From Paramagnetospirillum magneticum AMB-1 (lineage in GTDB: Bacteria; Pseudomonadota; Alphaproteobacteria; Rhodospirillales; Magnetospirillaceae), in assembly GCF_000009985.1 (NCBI RefSeq), contig NC_007626.1, forward strand, positions 558,001 through 622,000: a DNA stretch of 64,000 bases. Direction: 5' to 3'. The position numbers were made by a program, and so were the translations under genes. The notes beneath the pieces were generated by a model. That model was not told where the DNA came from and searched no databases. It saw only the letters and a program-made list of their open reading frames with translations. Below are positions 45,257 to 51,868 of the stretch, in pieces (the stretch's first letter is position 1; each line of letters begins with the position of its first letter).

Positions 45257-46459
45257 CTACTTCAGGCTTTCGCAGAAGCGCTTGATGCGCTCGGCGGCCT
45301 TGGTCAGCGCAGCGTCCGAGGTGGCGTAGGAGATGCGGAAATAGGGCTCCAGGCCGAAGGCGGCACCCTGGACCACCGCCACGCCCTCGGCTTCGAGCAG
45401 CGCGCCGACGAAGTCGGTGTCGTTGGCGATGACCTTGCCGTCGGGGGTCTTCTTGCCGATCACGCCGGCACAGGACGGATAGACGTAGAAGGCGCCTTCC
45501 GGGGTGCGGCAGGTGATGCCGGGGCACTGGTTCAGCAGGCCGACGATCAGGTCGCGGCGGCGCTTGAACACCGCGGCGTTCTTCGGGATGAAGTCCTGGG
45601 TGCCGTTCAGGGCCTCCACCGAGGCGGCCTGGCTGATGGACGAGGTGTGGGTCACCGACTGGGACTGGATCATGTTGATGGCCTTGATGATGGCGGCCGG
45701 GCCGGCGGCATAGCCGACGCGCCAGCCGGTCATGGCATAGGCCTTCGACACGCCGTTCATGGTCAGCGTGCGGTCATACAGCTTGGGCTCCACCTGGGCG
45801 GGGGTGCAGAACTTGAAGTCGTCATAGACCAAGTGCTCGTACATGTCGTCGGACATGATCCATACATGCGGATGCCGGAGCAGCACGTCGGTCAGCGCCT
45901 TCATCTCGTCCCAGGAATAGGCGGCGCCGGTCGGGTTGGACGGCGAGTTCAGCACCAGCCACTTAGTCCTCGGCGTGATGGCCTTTTCCAGGTCGGCGGG
46001 CTGCAGCTTGAAGCCGGCGGTCTCGGGACAGGGGACGAAGACCGGCTTGCCGCCGAACATCAGGGCGATGTCGGGATAGCTCACCCAATAGGGGGCGGGC
46101 ACGATCACCTCGTCGCCGGGATTGATGGTGGCCATGAAGGCGTTGAAGATCACGCCCTTGCCGCCGACGCCCACGGTCACCTGATCGGCGGTGTAGTCCA
46201 GGCCGTTCTCGCGCTTGAACTTGGCGGCGATGGCCTGGCGCAGGTCCACGGTGCCGGCCGGCGGGCCGTACTTGGTCAGACCCTTGTCGATGGCGGCCTT
46301 GGCGGCGGCCTTGATGTTGTCCGGCGTGTCGAAATCGGGCTCGCCCGCGCCCAGGCCGATGACGTCGCGGCCGGCGGCCTTCAACTCGGCGGCCTTCTGG
46401 GTCACCGCAATGGTCGGGGACGGCTTGATGGCGGAAAGCCTGTCGGCGATGAACGGCAT
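45257..46459 (-). CDS. aatA: Aspartate/aromatic aminotransferase, class I
   Basis: 400 residues, PLP fold type I, subgroup Ib as in rhizobial and thermophilic aspartate aminotransferases. N-terminal IKPSPTIAVTQKAAELKAAGRDVIGLGAGEPDFDTP, NSPSNPTGAAYS, catalytic Lys in NGVSKAYAMTGWRVGYAAGP, and the carboxylate-binding Arg in FRISYATS. ATG 46459 with GAGGA upstream. It transfers amino groups between aspartate and 2-oxoglutarate; prephenate or aromatic substrates are also possible. Confidence 0.93.
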   Translation of the reverse strand: MPFIADRLSAIKPSPTIAVTQKAAELKAAGRDVIGLGAGEPDFDTPDNIKAAAKAAIDKGLTKYGPPAGTVDLRQAIAAKFKRENGLDYTADQVTVGVGGKGVIFNAFMATINPGDEVIVPAPYWVSYPDIALMFGGKPVFVPCPETAGFKLQPADLEKAITPRTKWLVLNSPSNPTGAAYSWDEMKALTDVLLRHPHVWIMSDDMYEHLVYDDFKFCTPAQVEPKLYDRTLTMNGVSKAYAMTGWRVGYAAGPAAIIKAINMIQSQSVTHTSSISQAASVEALNGTQDFIPKNAAVFKRRRDLIVGLLNQCPGITCRTPEGAFYVYPSCAGVIGKKTPDGKVIANDTDFVGALLEAEGVAVVQGAAFGLEPYFRISYATSDAALTKAAERIKRFCESLK

Positions 46460-46628
46460 GGGTCGGGTCCTCGAAAAAGATGAGAGAATTCGCGGGTGGC
46501 GAAGGTACGCGTGCGGGCGTGCGAGTGCAAGGGGACAAAGTTGTATGCAACGAGTAATTGATATTTTGATATGGACCAATGAGTTATGAGGTGTGATACT
46601 TAGGCCGCCCCAACTTTGGGGTGGCACA

Positions 46629-47255
46629 TTGTCGGAAGAGTTAAGATATCAAATGCTCGGCTATGGCAGCTTTGGAGTCCTTGAAGTCGTGTTCGCGCTT
46701 GCTGCGATTGCGATTCTTGTATGGGCTGTTTCTCTCGCGGCTCGCTCTTCTGAGAGAGGTGCGCGAGAAAGCGCGGAGTCTGAGCCAGTTGCGCATCGTG
46801 ATGAAGATAAAAGCAGGGTGGCGCACTATTTACCAAACTTGTTTGCCGCTATCGTGGCGATGTATTCAAGTGCAAAATTAGCAAGTGAATTTTCCAAGGA
46901 GTCGATTGTTGCTGCCGCCATCGTGGCTGCGATTTCGTCATGCATTTGGGCTATTCTTGTTTTTTGTCAGCACTACGTTGATGGTGTTGATAAAAAAGAA
47001 ACGATGGCCGATCATGGTAGGAAGTATAAGGCAATTAAGGGCATAAGCGGTGAGCTCGCAGAGTTTAAGAGCTCAATTGGTGATTTCGGCAAGTCTGTTT
47101 CTAGTCTTGAAGATGCTGTTGGAAAAAGTACTTCAGACGTGGCGTCCGAGTTCAGCACGGCGAAGTGTGCGGTTGAGGTGGCAGCTAAAAAGCTTAACAG
47201 TGCGGCTGATAAGTTATCTAAATTACTTGATGCCGGGCGTGGTGCTAGCGTCTAA
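46629..47255 (+). CDS. Unrecognised membrane protein with coiled-coil tail, low-G+C patch
   Basis: About 208 residues from TTG 46629; GTG 46593 or ATG 46653 are also possible. Three hydrophobic segments: VLEVVFALAAIAILVWAVSL, a weaker one around LPNLFAAIVAMY, and SIVAAAIVAAISSCIWAILVF. The last 90 residues are hydrophilic and heptad-like (GDFGKSVSSLEDAVGKS; KLNSAADKLSKLL), probably a coiled coil in the cytoplasm. Base composition is near 50% G+C with A/T-ending codons, unlike its neighbours, which suggests transfer. The layout recalls small proton-channel partners of OmpA-type proteins, but I see no MotA/TolQ signature. It pairs with the next gene. Confidence 0.65.
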   Translation: MSEELRYQMLGYGSFGVLEVVFALAAIAILVWAVSLAARSSERGARESAESEPVAHRDEDKSRVAHYLPNLFAAIVAMYSSAKLASEFSKESIVAAAIVAAISSCIWAILVFCQHYVDGVDKKETMADHGRKYKAIKGISGELAEFKSSIGDFGKSVSSLEDAVGKSTSDVASEFSTAKCAVEVAAKKLNSAADKLSKLLDAGRGASV

Positions 47256-47293
47256 GTAGGTATTTAAGGTTGTAATGTATTAATGGTGTTTCC

Positions 47294-47962
47294 ATGCCGT
47301 TGCAAATTTCTGGGTCATTTGTCAGGCAGATCATTGCAACAATAGAGATGTTGCCCTCGACAAGGGGCCAATCAACCAAGGGAAGCGGGGTTCAAATTCT
47401 TGTCTCGCCGCTTATCTTAACGGTGGCGTCGGTTCTTCTTCTGCTTGCGCCAGATAAAAATAATGAGGGCAAGGCAGGCACGGAGGCGGCGGAGGCTTCC
47501 GTGAATGCGAGCAAGCCCGTGACAAGCCCTCCTGATGTGGCTGGTTCTGGAGGAAAATCTGCAACGAGCGGCGTTCGCCAACCAGTTGCGTACGCGATCT
47601 TCGATCTCGAAGGTCGGGATGATCCGGTGCGATATTGTCTGCCCGGCCCGGGGGGGCGATGCGGCGCGCCTTCGAGGGAACTGCTGGATATGGACGGCAT
47701 AAAACGGATCGTCGACACGAAAGGTGGAGATTGTTCATCGAAGGTGGAGGTGCGGGGGCGGGCCACCAAGGGAGCCGGCGATAGCCCTCTCTTTGACAAT
47801 GAGCAACTCGCCAGGGACCGGGCGGTACGTGTCTGTGAGTTGTTGGAAAAGGAGGGGCTTGGGTGCCGTGTCGCCAACGACGTCGTGGTCGGCGGACGCG
47901 ATCCGGAATTCCGGCGGGCCGAGATTTCCGTCGCTGCCGATTGCTCCGCGAATACAAAATAG
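47294..47962 (+). CDS. Membrane-anchored OmpA-like domain protein
   Basis: 222 residues. One membrane helix near 35-52 (VSPLILTVASVLLLL), a Ser/Ala/Gly-rich linker, then a C-terminal OmpA/MotB-like fold: KVEVRGRATKGAGDSPLFDN, LARDRAVRVCELLEKEGL and RRAEISV. The usual GHTD motif that grips peptidoglycan reads GRATK, and several cysteines are present (YCLPG, GRCG, GGDCSS, VCELL, LGCRV). It may thus bind something other than peptidoglycan or need disulfides. Low G+C in the first half, nearer host composition in the second. It begins 38 bases after the preceding membrane gene, suggesting a two-gene unit. Confidence 0.72.
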   Translation: MPLQISGSFVRQIIATIEMLPSTRGQSTKGSGVQILVSPLILTVASVLLLLAPDKNNEGKAGTEAAEASVNASKPVTSPPDVAGSGGKSATSGVRQPVAYAIFDLEGRDDPVRYCLPGPGGRCGAPSRELLDMDGIKRIVDTKGGDCSSKVEVRGRATKGAGDSPLFDNEQLARDRAVRVCELLEKEGLGCRVANDVVVGGRDPEFRRAEISVAADCSANTK

Positions 47963-48066
47963 CCCCTTTGCCAATCAGGGGGGCTCTGCGCGTTCATCGA
48001 TTGCCATTCCGCTGGGGAAGTGGAATCATGCGGCCCTTACCTTCAGCCTGTGGGAAGTGCTGTTTC

Positions 48067-49215
48067 ATGAGGATCGCCGCTTGGGTTGCCGCGCTGCTCG
48101 CTCTCTCGTTGCCTCTGGCCGCCGGTGTCGGGGCGGCGCCGAAGACGGCGGCCAAGCCGGCCGCCGCCGTCGCCGAGGCGCGGCACGCCAGTCTGGCAGC
48201 CTTGGCCGCCGGCGGTGACATGGATGCCCAGTATCAGTTGGCCGTGGCCTATCGTGACGGAACCCACGGGCTCAAGCCAGACCCCCACACGGCACTGGTG
48301 TGGTTCACCCTGGCCGGGGCCGAGGGGCATGTGGGCGCCGCCATCGAGGCGGCCAAGGCCTATCAGGCCGGCAAGGGCGCGGCGCGTGACCTCAATTCCG
48401 CAGGCAATTGGTGGTACAAGGCGGGGACCCTGGGCCATGCGGCGGCGCGGACCCGATGGGTCGAGCTGTTCGTCGAGGGCGAGGTGCACGCCATCGGTAG
48501 CCGCGACGGGGTGTCCTGGCTGGCCGAGGCCGCCCAGGCCGGTGATCTGCGGGCCATGATGGGCTTGGCCGACGTGCTGGAGCGCGGCCAGGGCGTGCCG
48601 CCGGATCTGGACCAGGCCGAGGCGCTTTACCGTCAGGCGGCGCTGCTGAACGGCGATATCGAGGCGCGGTTCCGCCTCGGGCGCCTGCTGCTGTCGCGCC
48701 CGGCCATGTGGCGCAATCCCGCCGAGGAGGAATGGAACGCCCAGGCCGCCGAGCGCAAGAGCCATCCCTTCGGCGCGGTGTGGTACGCGGCCAAGCCGGC
48801 CAATGCCGACGAGATCAAATCGGTGCAGCTGCGTCCCGGCATCAACGAGGGCGAGCGCTGGCTCCGGTCCGCCGCCCGCCGGGGACATGTGGAGGCGCAG
48901 TATCTGCTGGGCTCGGCCAAGGTGGCGGGGCTTGAACTGCCCATGGACATGGTCGAGGGCGTGGCCTGGCTGGAAGCCGCCGCCGTACAGGGGCACGCCG
49001 AGGCGCTGTTCGAGCTGGGCAATCTGGCAGCCAAGGGCCAGGGCTTCTATGCCAAGGACCCGGTACGGGCCTGGGTCATGTACGAGCTTGCCGCCGGCCA
49101 GGGCGAGGAGAATGCCAAGGCCGCCCGCGATGCCATCGCCAAGGGCATGAATCCGCGCCAGTCGGGCCGCGCCCGCCAGCTGGTCCAGGAATTACGGGAG
49201 TTGGCCGGGCTCTGA
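48067..49215 (+). CDS. Exported Sel1-repeat protein
   Basis: 382 residues. Signal peptide (MRIAAWVAALLALSLPLAAG), then tandem Sel1-like (TPR-type) helical repeats, for example DAQYQLAVAYRDG, DLRAMMGLADVLERGQGV, EAQYLLGSAKVAG and HAEALFELGNLAAKGQGFYAKD. These scaffolds mediate protein contacts in the periplasm, in signalling or envelope assembly. A longer start at 48028 is possible. No adjacent partner is evident; the Hpt gene converges with it. Confidence 0.85.
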   Translation: MRIAAWVAALLALSLPLAAGVGAAPKTAAKPAAAVAEARHASLAALAAGGDMDAQYQLAVAYRDGTHGLKPDPHTALVWFTLAGAEGHVGAAIEAAKAYQAGKGAARDLNSAGNWWYKAGTLGHAAARTRWVELFVEGEVHAIGSRDGVSWLAEAAQAGDLRAMMGLADVLERGQGVPPDLDQAEALYRQAALLNGDIEARFRLGRLLLSRPAMWRNPAEEEWNAQAAERKSHPFGAVWYAAKPANADEIKSVQLRPGINEGERWLRSAARRGHVEAQYLLGSAKVAGLELPMDMVEGVAWLEAAAVQGHAEALFELGNLAAKGQGFYAKDPVRAWVMYELAAGQGEENAKAARDAIAKGMNPRQSGRARQLVQELRELAGL

Positions 49216-49623
49216 CCCGCAGTCGTCCAACAGGGCTTTTCCCGCATCGCCGCCGTCGCCTTCCAGGCGTTCGGCGATGATCCGGGCCATGCCTTCTCCC
49301 AGACGGGCGAGGCGGGCCAGTCCCTCGGGGCCGGGGGTCGGATTGTCCTCGATCATCCGGCAGAGCCGCTCGCCGAGTTCGCTGACCAGGGGATAGCCGA
49401 AGGTGGCGGCCTGCCCCTTCATGTCGTGGCTGATGGTGAACAGGCGGGGGATCAGCCGGGCCAGATCGGCCTGGGGCGTCTGGGCCTCGTCCAGGCAGGC
49501 GCGCAGTCGGGCCGCATCGGCGGCGGCCCATTCCAGGTAGCGCCCGGAGAGCCCGGCCAGAGCGGCCTCGGCCCGGGCCAGGGCCTCGGGGGACAGTTCG
49601 GGAAGGTCGCCGTCTCCGGCCAT
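49192..49623 (-). CDS. Hpt-domain phosphotransfer protein
   Basis: 143 residues, helical. ISHDMKGQAATFGYPLVSELGERLCRMIE is the Hpt motif with His in SHDMKG as phospho-acceptor. It starts six bases downstream of a single-domain receiver, so the two probably exchange phosphate within a relay whose kinase is elsewhere. Its 3' end overlaps the convergent Sel1-repeat gene by 24 bases. Confidence 0.85.
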   Translation of the reverse strand: MAGDGDLPELSPEALARAEAALAGLSGRYLEWAAADAARLRACLDEAQTPQADLARLIPRLFTISHDMKGQAATFGYPLVSELGERLCRMIEDNPTPGPEGLARLARLGEGMARIIAERLEGDGGDAGKALLDDCGSEPGQLP

Positions 49624-49629
49624 GGGGGT

Positions 49630-50049
49630 CTATTCCGCCGCCTGTTCCGTCGACTCGGTGCGCCTGCGATCCTGTTCGATCAGGTCGGTGGCGCGGGCGA
49701 TGATTTCAACGGCGGAAATGGGCTTGGCGATGATTTCGTCGATGCCGGTCTCCACCGCCGATTCCAGCACGGCATGATGCAGGGTGGGGCTGATGGCCAG
49801 GACCGGCACGTCGGCGCGCCCGATCTCGCCTCGCCGCAGCCGATGGAGGAACAGCACGCCCTCGGTCGGGTCGTCGGACCAGTCCATGATCACCAGATGG
49901 GGGGCGTGTTCGGCCATCAGCGGCCCAGCCTGCTGTGGGGTCCGGGCTTCGATCACCTCATGGGCGGGCACGGCCCCCATGAGGGTGCCGATCAGCCGCC
50001 GCATATGGGCGTTCGGTTCGATGATCAGGACGCAGACCCGCCGCCCCAT
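49630..50049 (-). CDS. Single-domain response regulator (receiver)
   Basis: 139 residues. Receiver fold with acidic E in IIEPNAHMRRLI (first Asp replaced by Glu-Pro), phospho-acceptor Asp in LVIMDWSDDP and Lys in IIAKPIS. No output domain. Upstream of and probably co-transcribed with the Hpt gene. The changed acidic pocket may slow phosphorylation. Confidence 0.85.
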   Translation of the reverse strand: MGRRVCVLIIEPNAHMRRLIGTLMGAVPAHEVIEARTPQQAGPLMAEHAPHLVIMDWSDDPTEGVLFLHRLRRGEIGRADVPVLAISPTLHHAVLESAVETGIDEIIAKPISAVEIIARATDLIEQDRRRTESTEQAAE

Positions 50050-50235
50050 GTTCAGTCCCCCTGCTGCTCCGGCTCTTTGGCCGGATGTGGACGCCTTTGC
50101 GGCTTATCCGGTGAACACCGTAACATCGTTCGAGTGTCCGCGAAAATCGCGTCTCTAGTATTAGGTAGATACCCAACAGGATGCGGCCGAAAGGATGGGG
50201 CTTGCCTCGGCCGCGCAGCCGGGTGACCATGGGGC

Positions 50236-50772
50236 ATGATGAGGAAGTTTCTCTCGCTGGGTGTCGCCGCCCTTGCCGCCCTCCTGGGTGGGTGCGGCGA
50301 TGGCCCGTCCACCGTGCCCGGCGGCTATCGCAGCGCCGCCACCTGGAGCACCTTTTTCGCCGCCACCGCGTCGGGGCCGTTGCTGTTGGAAGTGCACGGC
50401 AATCCTTTCGGCGGCGGCAAGGCGGAACTGCGGGACGCCGTGGCCAGGGCCATGTCGGCGGCCATTCCCGCCCGGCCCTTCACCATGACCCTGGACGTCC
50501 AGGCGTCGGCAAGTCCCAAGGTGCGGGTGGTGGTGGTGCTAGGGGCGCCGCCGTCGCTGGATGCCGCCGAGCTGTGCGCCGGCAAGGTGGCGACCGCCGC
50601 CTTGCGGTCCGAGGGCGGGCGGGTGGAGGTGCTGGCCGCCTTCTGCGATGGCGGTGCTCTGCTAGCGTCGGTGCGGGGGTGGGTCGGCCGGGTCGAAGCC
50701 GCCGACGACGCCCGTTTCGTCCGGCTGCTGGGGCAGGTCATGCGGGAACTGGCCGGCGACCCCCCGCCCTGA
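50236..50772 (+). CDS. Small lipoprotein, function unknown
   Basis: 178 residues. Lipoprotein signal with lipobox LLGGC (Cys20). The mature part is Ala/Gly/Val-rich, with segments such as GPLLLEVHGNPFGGGKAELRDAVARAM and PKVRVVVVLGAP, and two cysteines (AELCAGK, AAFCDGG). ATG 50236 or 50239. No family recognised; codon use is typical of the host. Followed 70 bases later by a small motility-like gene. Confidence 0.7.
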   Translation: MMRKFLSLGVAALAALLGGCGDGPSTVPGGYRSAATWSTFFAATASGPLLLEVHGNPFGGGKAELRDAVARAMSAAIPARPFTMTLDVQASASPKVRVVVVLGAPPSLDAAELCAGKVATAALRSEGGRVEVLAAFCDGGALLASVRGWVGRVEAADDARFVRLLGQVMRELAGDPPP

Positions 50773-50843
50773 AACCTGATCGTGACATTTCCTGAAGAAT
50801 GAGTTAACGTGGTCCCCTAATGTTCAGCCAGAAAGGCAGGGCC

Positions 50844-51068
50844 ATGGACGCATCATCCGTCGGTGCCGGGAACTCGGCGCTTTATCTTCAGCGTGCTCAG
50901 GCTGGGCTTCAGGCCCCGCTGACGGCTGTCAAGCAGGAAGAAAACGCTGCCATGGCCATGGCGCAAGTGCTCACCCAGGGCGGGCAGTCGGCGCAGCAGG
51001 CCGCTGCCGTGGCCGATTCCGCCGTGAAAAGCGGGGCGGTCGGTCAGGTTTTAGACATCTCGGTCTAG
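50844..51068 (+). CDS. Small helical protein, possibly YjfB-like motility protein
   Basis: 74 residues, Ala/Gln-rich, no signal peptide or membrane segment. SALYLQRAQAGLQAPLTAVKQEENAAMAMAQVL loosely matches the YjfB group of short proteins linked with motility. ATG 50844 has AGGG close by; ATG 50820 would add eight residues. The family match is weak, and the safe statement is a small soluble helical protein. Confidence 0.5.
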   Translation: MDASSVGAGNSALYLQRAQAGLQAPLTAVKQEENAAMAMAQVLTQGGQSAQQAAAVADSAVKSGAVGQVLDISV

Positions 51069-51075
51069 GCAGGGC

Positions 51076-51381
51076 TTAAGTCCGGCTTGCGTGACTGGCC
51101 GCAGCGTCGATGGCGCGGGCCAGGGAGATGTCCTTTTGCGTCACGCCACCCACATCATGGGTGGACAGGGTGATGTCGACCCGATTCCACACATTGAACC
51201 ACTCGGGATGATGATTCATCCGCTCGGCCGCCATGGCGATCCGGGTCATGAAGGCGAAGGCCTCGCTGAAATCGGCGAAGCGCAGCGACCGCGAAATGGC
51301 GTCGCGCCCCTCGACCTCGGTCCAGCCCGCCAGCCCCGCCAAGGCGCTGGTCCGCTCGCTTCCGCTCAATCTTGCGATCAT
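51076..51381 (-). CDS. phhB: 4a-hydroxytetrahydrobiopterin dehydratase (PCD/DCoH)
   Basis: 101 residues. Recycles pterin after aromatic hydroxylation. RMNHHPEWFNVWNRVDITLSTHDVGGVTQKDISLA includes the catalytic His pair and the family signature. ATG 51381 with AAGGAG upstream is the normal family start. No phenylalanine hydroxylase gene is in view. Divergent from the peptidase gene, 79 bases away. Confidence 0.92.
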   Translation of the reverse strand: MIARLSGSERTSALAGLAGWTEVEGRDAISRSLRFADFSEAFAFMTRIAMAAERMNHHPEWFNVWNRVDITLSTHDVGGVTQKDISLARAIDAAASHASRT

Positions 51382-51460
51382 CTTGCCATCTCCTTGCCGG
51401 GTGCTATCGAAAGAGTGGGGACCCCTGGTGCCGGCCGCAAGGACAGGGTAGATTCTCACC

Positions 51461-51868
51461 ATGAGTAAAGTCATGCCCCACCACAGCACGCCCCCCACCC
51501 TGGCCGACCTGGAGACCATCGCCCAGGCGGCGTTCGCCGATATCCCCGAGGAACTGCGCCGCTTTGCCGCCGACGTGGTGATCCGTGTCGACGACTTCCC
51601 CGACGAGGAGGTGGAGCGCGAGATGGATCTGGAAAGCCCCTTTGATCTGCTGGGGCTCTATCGCGGCTCGGCCATGGACATTCACGCCTTCGGCGGCGTC
51701 CCCGGCGACGTGGACATGATCTTTCTCTATCGCCGTCCGCTGCTCGACTACTGGTGCGAGACCGGCGAGGATATTTCCACCCTGGTCAAGCATGTGCTGA
51801 TCCATGAGATCGGGCACCATTTCGGACTGTCCGACGACGACATGCAGCGTATCGAGGATGAAGCGTGA
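51461..51868 (+). CDS. Zincin-like metallopeptidase family protein
   Basis: 135 residues. HVLIHEIGHHFG is the HExxH zinc motif with a third ligand in the short C-terminus (SDDDMQRIEDEA). The compact size and FADIPEELRR ... VDDFPDEE ... DLLGLYRG pattern fit the COG3824 group of small predicted zinc proteases. The stop overlaps the GTG of the Lon-family gene by four bases, so the two are coupled. Substrate unknown. Confidence 0.85.
   Translation: MSKVMPHHSTPPTLADLETIAQAAFADIPEELRRFAADVVIRVDDFPDEEVEREMDLESPFDLLGLYRGSAMDIHAFGGVPGDVDMIFLYRRPLLDYWCETGEDISTLVKHVLIHEIGHHFGLSDDDMQRIEDEA

Noticed and set aside
46593..47962. Zorya-type ZorA/ZorB defence pair
   Set aside because: The first protein is far shorter than ZorA and lacks a MotA motif; no ZorC, ZorD or ZorE genes follow. 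Kept only as an unclassified pair.
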